Origin: Psychrobacillus sp. NEAU-3TGS
GTDB taxonomy: Bacteria; Bacillota; Bacilli; Bacillales_A; Planococcaceae
Assembly (NCBI RefSeq): GCF_029955155.1
Contig: NZ_JAPNOZ010000012.1
Span: forward strand, 1,226,241-1,290,240
Length of the DNA stretch: 64,000 bases
Direction of reading: 5' to 3'
Part shown: one piece after another, positions 25,311-34,354 of the stretch
Layout of the letters: every line of letters starts with the position of its first letter
Numbering within the stretch: the first letter of the stretch is position 1
The notes under the pieces: generated by a model
Told to the model about the DNA's origin: nothing
Database searches by the model: none
What the model saw: only the letters and a program-made list of their open reading frames with translations
Made by a program: the position numbers and the translations under genes

Positions 25311-26669
25311 TCATGACGAAGCGCCAATGATGTGAAAATATCCTTCTAGGACGAACAATCCACCTAAAACAACAGTTAACATGATCCAAACCGGATTAAA
25401 GAAGAAGTCAGAAACTCCTCCAACAAGTGTTCTTGGAATATTAATTGTGAAATAAATAAACAATGCAAGGACAACTGGTGTTTTCGGTAAACGTAAAAAT
25501 ACAATATAAAGTAATTGGATGACGATGGCAATGTAAATTATTGCTATAATGACACCTAAGTAACCAAAAGAGGCAAACGCTTCACCTAAGAATATCGTGT
25601 TTAGCACTCCGCCAGTACCTTTGTCTATATTTTCCGGGAAGACATTTTCCATTACCATCCTTGCGGAACGAACTTGTTCTACATCAAAGATTTTTGCGAT
25701 AAATGAAGGCAGACCTTTCGCTTCCAGTAAAGCAATGGAATGAGAAAAAGTATCCAAATGTAAAAAGAATGGAGAAATTTGCGCTAGAATAATTCGACCG
25801 ATTGGACCAGAATTATAGGACAAGAAGCTTTTAACTTCTGTCACGCCTTGAATAGCAACATACATAACCACTAATAAGCTACTACCTGCTAATATATATC
25901 CGCTGATTCTTCTCCAGTTCAGCTTTAAACGACCCGTATACACAGCTGCGAGTAACAGCATGATGATATAAAAGAAAATAGGCGATTTAGCTAAATCGTA
26001 AACAGAAATTAACACAGAAGAAACAAACAGCATAAAAAATACAACTTTCCAATATAAAGCTTTAGACTGCGTAGCATATACAAAAGCAATAATGGATAGT
26101 ACAGGAGTTAAAGCAATTCCGAATATATTACGAATATAGACAGAAATTCCGCTAAATCCTCTGGCTGCATCGATTCTCATCTGTGCAAGATCTTTCACAT
26201 TTCCTTTTAACAGTTCGAAAATCGGAACCGTATTCGTTTTTAATAATGTAAAGGCAACTGCCAAAACAGAAATGGCAGCAAGTGCCGAAAATGCAAGTCT
26301 AAATATACGTTGGTTCTTATCTACACTTGTACGAACGGGTTCATGTAGGTAACGATCAAATTCTAATGATGCATTAAAACCTAAAATTCTTCCTACAACT
26401 AATTGCGTAAGTGGGAACAAAATCATTAATATCGTCAATAAAACAAATCCAATGATTCGATATTCCTCATGGTCCATTCTTTTGATCATATAGTAATCAT
26501 CTATTCCTAAAGCTATTAATAATCCGCCAATATAACTGGAGATAAGGAAAGAATAATAATATATAATGGTAATCATATTTGGCTTTACAAGAGAAAGGCT
26601 TCCAGAAACCTTTTTAAAAAGGTATGTGGAAGCCACCACAGTAAAGAGCCATATGCTAAAAATTAACAA
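25311..26669 (-). CDS. O-antigen polymerase-like membrane protein (Wzy)
   Basis: 452 residues, mostly hydrophobic, with about ten to twelve predicted membrane segments and a large loop near residues 280-350 (PFFLHLDTFSHSIALLEAKGLP). Such topology with a long external loop is that of Wzy polymerases, which join lipid-linked repeat units outside the membrane. Its place between the glycosyltransferases and the Wzx, Wzz and epimerase genes supports this. Wzy sequences are poorly conserved, so the call rests on topology and context. Confidence 0.75.
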   Translation of the reverse strand: MLIFSIWLFTVVASTYLFKKVSGSLSLVKPNMITIIYYYSFLISSYIGGLLIALGIDDYYMIKRMDHEEYRIIGFVLLTILMILFPLTQLVVGRILGFNASLEFDRYLHEPVRTSVDKNQRIFRLAFSALAAISVLAVAFTLLKTNTVPIFELLKGNVKDLAQMRIDAARGFSGISVYIRNIFGIALTPVLSIIAFVYATQSKALYWKVVFFMLFVSSVLISVYDLAKSPIFFYIIMLLLAAVYTGRLKLNWRRISGYILAGSSLLVVMYVAIQGVTEVKSFLSYNSGPIGRIILAQISPFFLHLDTFSHSIALLEAKGLPSFIAKIFDVEQVRSARMVMENVFPENIDKGTGGVLNTIFLGEAFASFGYLGVIIAIIYIAIVIQLLYIVFLRLPKTPVVLALFIYFTINIPRTLVGGVSDFFFNPVWIMLTVVLGGLFVLEGYFHIIGASS

Positions 26670-26696
26670 TGCTCACACCTACTTTATTTTCATCAA

Positions 26697-26968
26697 TTAC
26701 GTCTCGGCGTAATTGCGCCTAGATTTTTATCCCGCATTAACGGGCAGTAAGACTCCTACTTCAAAATTTAAGAAAAGCGAAAAGATAAGTGGGAGATCAA
26801 CTGCCCTAAAAGCCCGATTGGTTCAACTAACAATCAGTGGGGATGAAGAAACTCCCACTGATTGAAGTTTCACTTTATAGAGCTGGTAGCCTACACGAGG
26901 TAGGTCATGCAGTCGTTAATCCCTCAAAAAACCTGTGGCATCCGCCGGAGGCTTCAAATTAATTAGGC
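26697..26968. mobile_element. Nested repeat: IS200/IS605-end-like hairpin element inside a dispersed repeat
   Basis: The outer repeat has TTGCGCCTAGATTTTTAT at 26713-26730 and AAAAAACCTGTGGCATCCGC starting near 26925; both are also found, without an insert, near 35154-35230. Between them lie strong hairpins: GGGCAGT/ACTGCCC (26742-26748, 26800-26806) enclosing CTCCTACTT/AAGTGGGAG, and CAATCAGTGGG/CCCACTGATTG (26831-26841, 26854-26864). I remember sequences like this at the right ends of IS605-type tnpB elements; no transposase or tnpB is present. The stretch is 320 bp between the Wzy-like and epimerase genes. Confidence 0.5.
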
Positions 26969-26989
26969 TGGGGTATGTCCCATACCGAA

Positions 26990-28054
26990 TTAAATTGATT
27001 TTTCCTTCAGTAAAGCTAATACTTTCTCTGCTGTTTTTCCGTCTCCGAATACAGGTGTATAAGAAGGAGAAACTTGTTTTTGTACAGCTTCCACGATTTT
27101 ATTTGTATCTGTACCTGTTAAAATATTTGCATCCTCGATCAACGTTTCAACCCATTCCGTTTGGTCACGAACAGTGACACAAGGAACTTCTGCAAAATAT
27201 GCTTCTTTTTGCACTCCGCCAGAATCTGTTACGATTTTCTTTGCACTTGTTTCTAGTGAAAGCATATCTAAATATCCTACTGGTTCGATTACTTTTAAAT
27301 TTGGAATTTGATCTAGCTTAAAGCCGTAGTCCTCTAATTTTTTCTTCGTACGTGGATGAATTGGCCATACTTTTGTTTCTGCAATTTGACTAAATGCATC
27401 TAAAATAGATTTCATACGATCTACATCATCTGTGTTTTCAGCACGATGAATCGTGATTAATAAATAATCTTTTGCTTTTAAGTTTTCACGTTCTAAAATA
27501 GTGGAAGTAGATTTTGCAAGTGTTTTATTGTACAAAACTGCGTCATACATAACATCTCCCACATTATAAACGCCGTCCGTGATATTTTCGTTAGTTAAGT
27601 TTTGGATAGCTGTTTCTGTTGGACAAAGAAGTAAAGTTGACACATGGTCTGTTAAAATACGGTTTACTTCTTCTGGCATTTTCTTATTAAAGCTTCTTAG
27701 CCCTGCTTCGATATGAACAATCGGGACATGTAGTTTAGCCGCGGCAAGTGCACCTGCAAGTGTAGAGTTAGTATCACCATAAACTAGTACATAATCCGGT
27801 GTTTCAGTTAAAATTATGTCTTCAATTTTAGCTAACATCTCACCTGTTTGTTTTCCGTGATTTCCAGAGCCGATTCCTAGGTGATAATCGGGTTTTGGTA
27901 TATTTAACTCTTCAAAAAAGATATCCGACATGTTGGCATCATAGTGTTGCCCCGTGTGTACGATAAGCTCTGTAACTTCTTCGCGGATTACACGGGAAAC
28001 TGCTGCAGCTTTTATAAATTGAGGTCTTGCTCCTAATATTGTTAAGACTTTCAT
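26990..28054 (-). CDS. UDP-N-acetylglucosamine 2-epimerase family (WecB/MnaA/WbpI type)
   Basis: 354 residues, non-hydrolysing epimerase family. Signatures are LGARPQFIKAAAV at the N-terminus, VHTGQHYDANMS, VYGDTNSTLAGALAA, HIEAGLRSFNKKMPEEVNR and VTDSGGVQKEAYF. The family interconverts UDP-GlcNAc and UDP-ManNAc; WbpI acts on the 2,3-diacetamido-glucuronate analogue. With WbpA-, B-, D- and E-like genes in the same operon, WbpI-type activity is likely here, but sequence alone does not separate it from MnaA. It overlaps the preceding AsnB-like gene by four bases. Confidence 0.9.
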   Translation of the reverse strand: MKVLTILGARPQFIKAAAVSRVIREEVTELIVHTGQHYDANMSDIFFEELNIPKPDYHLGIGSGNHGKQTGEMLAKIEDIILTETPDYVLVYGDTNSTLAGALAAAKLHVPIVHIEAGLRSFNKKMPEEVNRILTDHVSTLLLCPTETAIQNLTNENITDGVYNVGDVMYDAVLYNKTLAKSTSTILERENLKAKDYLLITIHRAENTDDVDRMKSILDAFSQIAETKVWPIHPRTKKKLEDYGFKLDQIPNLKVIEPVGYLDMLSLETSAKKIVTDSGGVQKEAYFAEVPCVTVRDQTEWVETLIEDANILTGTDTNKIVEAVQKQVSPSYTPVFGDGKTAEKVLALLKEKSI

Positions 28055-29643
28055 TTCGCCAGCTCCTTCATCATTTGAATCATATCTTTGGCTATAAATG
28101 CATTTATATTATATGGGTGCATATACTTTGTACCATTTCTTTTAAAAGAAAGAGATTGTTTATATTGTTTATAGGTTGGATAAATTCCATACCATTCCAT
28201 TGGTTCTTCGAAATATTGTCTATACAATTTTCGCTTACGATACACTTTCCGTAAAAGAGGGTATAATACACCATATTTATTTTTCAATGAATTTTCAGCA
28301 CCTGGTTTTTGTGGTAACGGATAAAAATCGGGATACATTTTATGTAATGCATAATCATATAAATACTTCTTATATTTCATATCAGCCGGTATTTTACTAA
28401 AGAAGTAAATTAACCGATCATCCCATAAAGGTAAGGTCCAATCTTGATCAAAATATTCATACACTCGAACGGAGTTAATGATGAATTTAGCTTGTCTCTC
28501 TTTCCAGTTCCATTCATCTATTATAGAAGTTACTCGTTCATTCGTTAGTGTTTTGTAGGACGAGACATCTTTTGTTACCGATTTACCGATATCGCTAGTT
28601 GTATGGCTTAACCCATTTTCTAATTGCCATAACCGGAAATGCTTTGGAATAATGAAGTCCACTACTTCCTGTGAAGTAAATTCTTTATCTAGAATTGCTT
28701 CATAAGGCAAATGACTGCCTCCTAAGAAATCGAGAGAATGACCTGGTATAAATACTGCGTTTTCCAAGCCTTCTTCTTCCACCAATAATTTTGTACTTGG
28801 AAAGTCCTGCAAGTGGGCTACAGATGCTCCATTACAAGCATACACTACATAGTCTTTCCAAAGCTTTGATCGATATAACTCTTCCCACATTACCTTATCA
28901 TAAGAAAAGTACTTCCACTGTAAGCCTAAACGATCTGCAATTTGTTTACTAACTGTTGCTTCTCCATTTCCTGGTCTACCGTATGTAAAGGTTATAATAG
29001 AATCGGAAAGTCCTTTATCCTTTAAGAGTAAAGCGATAATTCTAGAATCATATCCTCCGCTTAATGGGAGAATAATTTTGCGCCCTGCTAGTCTTGCTAC
29101 TAAATCGTCAAAAATATTATGTAGAATATGAGCTAGCTCTTCAGCAAAATTATCTAAAGAATCCTGATCCTTTTCTGTAACGTACGAGTAATAGCAATAC
29201 TTAGAGACATTTTCTTTTAAATGAACAATAGTAGCAACCTCAAGTTGATACCATCCATCGAATAATGTTTTATCACCACTCACAAAGCCAGCTAATAAAA
29301 GTTCTTCCTCCGAGTCTTTCCGAATGGACATAGATGCTTTTGGCTCTATAAAATCCTGTACAATCCAACCGTTTGTTTCACTTTTTGAATAAAACAAAGG
29401 AATGGTTCTTTTCTTATCTGTAACCAAAGTAGTCTCGTCTTCAGTTTGTAGGATTAGCGCAAATTCACCATTCCACTGTGTAATTTCTTCAGGTAACGCT
29501 TCATTAAATACATCAACAAAATTTTCATGGGTGACATATTGATTTTCATAGTAGAAATAACCTCTAAAAAAACCTTCATACCCAGCGCCTTGTATAGGAT
29601 AAAATTCTTTATGCCTAAGGTTAAGTTTACATTTGTTCGCCAT
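28051..29643 (-). CDS. Asparagine synthase-like amidotransferase of the polysaccharide locus
   Basis: 530 residues from the ATG at 29643 (GGGGG eight bases upstream); longer frames run into the flippase gene. The C-terminal half has the adenylating PP-loop LPLSGGYDSRIIALLL and CNGASVAHLQDFP, as in AsnB. The N-terminal half resembles the glutaminase fold (QWNGEFALILQ, TDKKRTIPLFYS), but the start MANKCK lacks the nucleophilic Cys2, so glutamine hydrolysis is doubtful. AsnB-like proteins in O-antigen loci (for example WbpS) are thought to amidate uronic acids. That role is an inference from the uronate pathway around it. Confidence 0.8.
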   Translation of the reverse strand: MANKCKLNLRHKEFYPIQGAGYEGFFRGYFYYENQYVTHENFVDVFNEALPEEITQWNGEFALILQTEDETTLVTDKKRTIPLFYSKSETNGWIVQDFIEPKASMSIRKDSEEELLLAGFVSGDKTLFDGWYQLEVATIVHLKENVSKYCYYSYVTEKDQDSLDNFAEELAHILHNIFDDLVARLAGRKIILPLSGGYDSRIIALLLKDKGLSDSIITFTYGRPGNGEATVSKQIADRLGLQWKYFSYDKVMWEELYRSKLWKDYVVYACNGASVAHLQDFPSTKLLVEEEGLENAVFIPGHSLDFLGGSHLPYEAILDKEFTSQEVVDFIIPKHFRLWQLENGLSHTTSDIGKSVTKDVSSYKTLTNERVTSIIDEWNWKERQAKFIINSVRVYEYFDQDWTLPLWDDRLIYFFSKIPADMKYKKYLYDYALHKMYPDFYPLPQKPGAENSLKNKYGVLYPLLRKVYRKRKLYRQYFEEPMEWYGIYPTYKQYKQSLSFKRNGTKYMHPYNINAFIAKDMIQMMKELAK

Positions 29644-29657
29644 GTCTTTATCCCCCA

Positions 29658-31073
29658 TTATTTTCTTTTCACAAAATATTTGTCCATTCGAACGATCAGT
29701 ACTAGGATGATGAATGCAATCCACACTCCTAAGATTAGCCAACTATTTATATCATGTAATTGAATATATACGATTGACAGGGTTGCTGCTATTAGCCACA
29801 CGATTGTCCAAGCCATCTTAAACCCAGAAAAGGGTACAAAATATAGCTTTTGACTTTTACGGAATACCATAAATAAGGCTAAGAAATATGCTGCAATATA
29901 AGAAATAACCGTTCCCCAAATAGTAAGATGTGGAACAAACACAAAATTCAATACGATCGATACAACTGCTGCAATTCCAAATGCTATAGAAATGTGTTTT
30001 GTCTGTTTAGAGTAAAATATCCCTGTCGAAACAATCATATAGTAAAAACTTAAAAAAGTAGCAATGGATATTGGTGCTACATATTGAAAGGCAATTCTAA
30101 AATTCTCTGGCATAACTAAAATAATCCACGGCATGCACGTTGCTAAAGCTAAAACTCCAAAACTACCAATTAATAAAAATGCCGCATATAAGGTTGCAAA
30201 TAATTGAGGGCTATCTTTTTTATCCTTCAATGACATAGAGAATGGTCTCCAGGCTAGCTGTATCCCACTAGTCAATAATGTGATAAAGGTTGCAAACTTA
30301 ATAGCTGTCCCATAAATACCTACATCGTCTAATGTGCCATATGCTCGTATAAAGAAGTTATTAGCATTGGCAATAATCCAAAAGGCTAAAGATGCTGGTA
30401 CTAACGGAGCTGCATATACTAAGATTTTCTTTAAGATAACCTTATCAACCAATGGCTTCAAATATACTCTAACAGGTTTTATAAGGACGAAGACAATAAT
30501 AGCTACACTGACTAAACGAGCTACAAGTATACCTTCTAAGGAAGTCCAAACAAACATCAAGAAAAGGACAGAAACAACTGCTATTAATAGCATTTTACCG
30601 ATAGTTGTAAAGACCACTCTTTTTGTATGAAACTCATATCTTAGAATAGTTAAAACTAGTGTAACAATTGTATCTAAGGCGAGTGTACCTAAAGCAATAT
30701 AAAATAGCTGAGAATAGCCCGCTGATTCTAAAATTAAAGCAGACAGCCAATCTCCACCGATTAAAAACACAACAAAAAGTAAGACAACTAAGGATAAACG
30801 GAATGTCATAACCGAACGCACATACTTTTCACGTGTTTCTTTATCTTTATACTCAAAATAATAAAAAGCTAGTGCAGAGTCAGTTCCGAATATTACTAGG
30901 AAAGTCAGCATGGATACAGTTGTATCGACCATTTGAAGCAAACCAACTAGCGATGTATCAACTAAATAATGAGCATACAATGGAAAGAGGATGAAAGCTA
31001 TTAGTTTCGTGCCTACATTCATAAATGCGTAAAGGAGCGAATCCGCTCCTAAACGTTTTAGCTGAGAAAACAC
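29658..31073 (-). CDS. Wzx-type polysaccharide flippase
   Basis: 471 residues with about twelve to fourteen membrane segments, MATE/MOP superfamily. The start FSQLKRLGADSLLYAFMNVGTKLIAFILFPLYAHYL is typical of Wzx/RfbX proteins, and the pattern continues to a basic tail (MDKYFVKRK). It carries undecaprenyl-linked repeat units across the membrane to the Wzy polymerase. It begins one base before the preceding acetyltransferase stop, and is followed by the AsnB-like gene after 14 bp, so all are one transcript. Confidence 0.9.
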   Translation of the reverse strand: MFSQLKRLGADSLLYAFMNVGTKLIAFILFPLYAHYLVDTSLVGLLQMVDTTVSMLTFLVIFGTDSALAFYYFEYKDKETREKYVRSVMTFRLSLVVLLFVVFLIGGDWLSALILESAGYSQLFYIALGTLALDTIVTLVLTILRYEFHTKRVVFTTIGKMLLIAVVSVLFLMFVWTSLEGILVARLVSVAIIVFVLIKPVRVYLKPLVDKVILKKILVYAAPLVPASLAFWIIANANNFFIRAYGTLDDVGIYGTAIKFATFITLLTSGIQLAWRPFSMSLKDKKDSPQLFATLYAAFLLIGSFGVLALATCMPWIILVMPENFRIAFQYVAPISIATFLSFYYMIVSTGIFYSKQTKHISIAFGIAAVVSIVLNFVFVPHLTIWGTVISYIAAYFLALFMVFRKSQKLYFVPFSGFKMAWTIVWLIAATLSIVYIQLHDINSWLILGVWIAFIILVLIVRMDKYFVKRK

Positions 31074-31805
31074 TTAGAGAAGTTCCTCCTCAGGTACATT
31101 TTTCATAAATTTTGCAGGGAACCCTTTAATCAATGTTTTTTCTTCTGTATCTTTAGTTACTAACGCACCAGCTGCTACAAAAGTTTCTTCTGCTACAGTA
31201 ATGCCTGGAAGGATGATAGACGCCCCACCAACACGAGCTCCTCTTTTCACAGTTGCGCCTTTGATCTTATCAAAACGAGCTTCAGTTCTACCCATGAAAT
31301 TATCATTTGTTGTCGTCACACAAGGTGCGATGAACACATGATCTTCTAAAGTAGAGTGTGCAGTAATATAAGAGTTCGATTGAATTTTCGTACGGTCACC
31401 AATTGTTACAAAGTTTTCTACTGTAACATTGCGTCCGATTATAACGAACGATCCAATTTCTACATCTTCACGTACAGTTGCTAGGTCAGCAATTAATGTA
31501 CTTTCCCCCACTACTGCACCACGGTAGACAATCGTATTTGCGCCAATCGTACATTCTTTACCAAGCTGTAATGCTGGAATTTCCTTTGTAATTTGCATCG
31601 TACTCGTTTTTGCTGGTTTTGGTTGTTTTCCAACTACCGCTCCATCATCAATTGTTGTGCCCTCACCGATAATAGAATCAGCATGGATTGTTACTCTATT
31701 ACCAATGCGAACATTGGCACCTATTTTTGCTCCTTCTTCTATTACAGAAAAATGACCAACTGTTGTATTTTCGCCAAGTTCAGCAGTTTCATGTATAAAG
31801 TTCAT
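31074..31805 (-). CDS. Hexapeptide-repeat N-acetyltransferase (WbpD/WlbB type)
   Basis: 243 residues, left-handed beta-helix with many [LIV]G-x(4) turns (IGNRVTIHADSIIGEGTTI...). The CVTTTNDNFMGR stretch and the C-terminal AAGALVTKD are typical of WbpD/WlbB, which acetylates the 3-amino group of UDP-GlcNAc(3NH2)A using acetyl-CoA. The neighbours encoding WbpA-, WbpB- and WbpE-like enzymes supply exactly that substrate. It is thus assigned the acetylation step of UDP-2,3-diacetamido uronate synthesis. Cytoplasmic, probably a trimer as in the family. Confidence 0.88.
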   Translation of the reverse strand: MNFIHETAELGENTTVGHFSVIEEGAKIGANVRIGNRVTIHADSIIGEGTTIDDGAVVGKQPKPAKTSTMQITKEIPALQLGKECTIGANTIVYRGAVVGESTLIADLATVREDVEIGSFVIIGRNVTVENFVTIGDRTKIQSNSYITAHSTLEDHVFIAPCVTTTNDNFMGRTEARFDKIKGATVKRGARVGGASIILPGITVAEETFVAAGALVTKDTEEKTLIKGFPAKFMKNVPEEELL

Positions 31806-31817
31806 ATTTACAGCCCC

Positions 31818-33134
31818 TTACAGTTTGATATAACGATTTGTCATTTCAATACCTTTGAATGCATTACGCGTATCAAAAATTACTTTGGATTTTTGTGCGA
31901 TATTCGCATAGTCAAATGCAGTGTGGTCTGTCGCTAAAATAACGATATCTGCCTGTTCCAATAGTTCATCTGTTAATTCAGTAGTTTCTAATGTTTCACC
32001 ATTCACTCTGAATTTATCTACATGCGGATCAACTGATTTGAAATCTGCACCTTGTTGCATTAAAAGTTCAATTAATTTTAATGATGGAGATTCACGCATA
32101 TCATCGATATCTTTTTTATAAGCTACGCCTAGTAAAAGAACTTTAGCATTACGAAGTGCTTTTCCGTCATCATTTAAAATTTGCATTGCACGGTTAATAA
32201 CATAGTCTGGCATTGCGTTATTAATTTCTCCAGCAAGCTCGATTAATTTTGTATGGTAGTTATATTCTCTAGCTTTCCATGTTAAGTAGAATGGATCGAT
32301 TGGAATACAGTGACCGCCAAGACCAGGACCTGGATAGAATGCCATAAAGCCGTATGGTTTTGTTTTCGCTGCATCAATTACTTCCCAAACATCGATGCCC
32401 ATTTTTTCACAAAGAACAGCCATTTCATTTGCAAGTGCGATATTGATATGACGGAATGTGTTTTCAAAGATTTTTTCCATTTCTGCAATTGCAGGACTTG
32501 AAACCTTATGCACGTCACCATCTAACACACTGCTGTATAATGCTGCTGCTACATTTGTACATTTTTCTGTAATACCACCAACTACTTTTGGTGTGTTTTT
32601 TGTGTTGAAGCTTTTATTACCTGGATCGATACGTTCTGGAGAGTAAGCGATGAAAATATCTTCTCCAACCGTAAATCCTTTATCTTCTAATGCTTTACGG
32701 ATAATTTCTTCTGTTGTACCTGGGTAAGTAGTCGATTCAAGTACGACTAATGTTCCTGGTTTTGCGTAGTTTGCAATTTCATTTACAGAGCTTTCTACAT
32801 AAGAAGTATCTGGTTGTTGGTAAATATCAAGTGGTGTAGGAACACAAATTGCAACTGCGTCCACTGAACTGATGGAACCGTAGTCAGAAGATGCTCTTAA
32901 ATGACCAGAGTCTACCATATCTTTTAAGTCATTATCTACTACATCACCGATATAGTTAATACCTTTATTTACTTGCTCTACTTTTGATTCTTGTACATCG
33001 AAACCAATTACATTGTACCCAGCTTTCGCTTTTTCAACTGCAAGTGGTAAACCAACATATCCTAATCCAACCACTCCGATTACGGCTGTGTGGTTTTCAA
33101 TTTTTGCTAATAATTCTTCATAGTGTGTAGACAT
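31818..33134 (-). CDS. UDP-N-acetylglucosamine 6-dehydrogenase (WbpA type)
   Basis: 438 residues, UDP-glucose/GDP-mannose dehydrogenase superfamily. The N-terminal Rossmann motif GVVGLGYVGLPLAVEKAK, the ESTTYPGTTEE loop and the catalytic Cys in GPGLGGHCIPIDPFYLTWKA are visible. The GGHCIPIDPFY wording is that of the N-acetylhexosamine dehydrogenases (WbpA, WecC) and not UDP-glucose dehydrogenase. It oxidises UDP-GlcNAc at C6 with two NAD+. It starts the acetamido-uronate route of this cluster. A GC-rich dispersed repeat lies just upstream. Confidence 0.92.
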   Translation of the reverse strand: MSTHYEELLAKIENHTAVIGVVGLGYVGLPLAVEKAKAGYNVIGFDVQESKVEQVNKGINYIGDVVDNDLKDMVDSGHLRASSDYGSISSVDAVAICVPTPLDIYQQPDTSYVESSVNEIANYAKPGTLVVLESTTYPGTTEEIIRKALEDKGFTVGEDIFIAYSPERIDPGNKSFNTKNTPKVVGGITEKCTNVAAALYSSVLDGDVHKVSSPAIAEMEKIFENTFRHINIALANEMAVLCEKMGIDVWEVIDAAKTKPYGFMAFYPGPGLGGHCIPIDPFYLTWKAREYNYHTKLIELAGEINNAMPDYVINRAMQILNDDGKALRNAKVLLLGVAYKKDIDDMRESPSLKLIELLMQQGADFKSVDPHVDKFRVNGETLETTELTDELLEQADIVILATDHTAFDYANIAQKSKVIFDTRNAFKGIEMTNRYIKL

Positions 33135-33171
33135 TTTTGTCTCTCCTTTTTAGTTAAGCATATAAATTAAG

Positions 33172-33297
33172 TTGATCTCCGTTGCAGGCGGACGCTTTCC
33201 GCGGGCGAGGTCAAGCCTCCTCAGTCGCTACGCTCCCTGCGGGGTCTCGACTGTCTCGCTTTTCCCGCTGGAGTCGCCCCCTTCCACTACAATCAAG
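33172..33297. repeat. GC-rich dispersed repeat, copy 1
   Basis: Begins TTGATCTCCGTTGCAGGCGG and ends near CCTTCCACTACAATCAA, with CGGACGCTTTCCGCGGGC inside. A second family member is at 63897-63976. It can fold into a long hairpin. I recall this family as common between genes in Bacillales; it has no reading frame. It sits in the operon between the WbpB-like and WbpA-like genes. Confidence 0.65.
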
Positions 33298-33340
33298 TAA
33301 ATGTGGATTAATCAACAATTACATCAAATCAAGCCTTTAA

Positions 33341-34354
33341 TTACGAAAACGTAATTCGTTTTCCTGTTTCGGATGATTCGATAATTGCTTCTATTAAACG
33401 TACTGGGTTATAGCCATCTAATCCGCTAACAGCTGGTTCACGGTTTTCGTTAATCGCTGCTACCATATCTGCTAGTATACAGTCATGTCCTTTTTTACCC
33501 CAAGGCTCATTTTGTATTTTCGCTTTTAATGCTTCTACTTCGTCTTCCGCATAGCCTTCTACATCCCATGTTTCGATGAATAATGCATTTTTACCGCTAA
33601 CTTTCACACTAGCTGTTTCGCCAAAAATAGACAAAGACTCTTCTAAATTTTGTGGATAAACGGTAGTCGCAGCTTCTACAACTCCAAGTGCTCCACTTTC
33701 AAATTCGATTAGTGCAGTTGCAACGTCTTCTGTTTCAATATTACGGAATCTTGTTGCTACCATTCCTTGTACTGATTTTACTGGTCCCATAAACCAAAGC
33801 AGTAAGTCTAAATTATGTATTGCTTGGTTCATCAATACGCCACCATCAAACTTTTTCGTACCTCTCCATGGTGCTTGGTCGTAGTATTCTTGTCCTCTAT
33901 TCCAACGAACAGTTACATTCGCATGACTTAGCTTACCGAACTTTCCTGCATCCATCAGTTCACGTACTTCCATAATAGCTGGACGATAGCGGTTTGGATG
34001 AACGATTGCAAGCTTAATACCTTGTTCTTCAGCTACTTCCATCATTTCTTTCGCATCAGCAGAGTTCAGTGCCATCGGTTTTTCTGTAATAATATGTCTT
34101 TTATGCTTTGCTACAATTTTTGTTAAGTTTGCATGCAAGCCAGATGGTACACAAATATTTACTACATCAATTTGTGGATTATCTGTTAGCATTTGTTCTA
34201 AATCTGTATACTTTAACACGTTTTCATCATCTATTACTAGTCGTTCTGGGTTTGTATCACAAACGGCAAATAGATTAGCGCCTTCTGTATTGCGAATGGC
34301 AGCTATATGCTTATCTGCGATGAAACCCATACCTACAATTGCAAATTGGATCAT
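33341..34354 (-). CDS. Gfo/Idh/MocA oxidoreductase (WbpB/WlbA type)
   Basis: 337 residues. An N-terminal NAD-binding Rossmann domain (FAIVGMGFIADKHIAAI) and the ITEKPMALNSADAKEM motif with catalytic Lys are followed by the C-terminal alpha/beta domain with FDGGVLMNQAIHNLDLL, whose His is the conserved active-site residue. WbpB/WlbA oxidises the 3-hydroxyl of UDP-GlcNAcA. Next to WbpA-, WbpD- and WbpE-like genes this is the expected second enzyme. Its start overlaps the stop of the Wzz-like gene by four bases. Confidence 0.9.
   Translation of the reverse strand: MIQFAIVGMGFIADKHIAAIRNTEGANLFAVCDTNPERLVIDDENVLKYTDLEQMLTDNPQIDVVNICVPSGLHANLTKIVAKHKRHIITEKPMALNSADAKEMMEVAEEQGIKLAIVHPNRYRPAIMEVRELMDAGKFGKLSHANVTVRWNRGQEYYDQAPWRGTKKFDGGVLMNQAIHNLDLLLWFMGPVKSVQGMVATRFRNIETEDVATALIEFESGALGVVEAATTVYPQNLEESLSIFGETASVKVSGKNALFIETWDVEGYAEDEVEALKAKIQNEPWGKKGHDCILADMVAAINENREPAVSGLDGYNPVRLIEAIIESSETGKRITFS

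Noticed and set aside
26697..26968. A functional IS200/IS605 insertion sequence
   Set aside because: No tnpA or tnpB reading frame is present; only end-like hairpins remain.
29644..29742. N-terminal extension of the AsnB-like protein
   Set aside because: It lies within the flippase coding region in another frame; a ribosome site supports the start at 29643.
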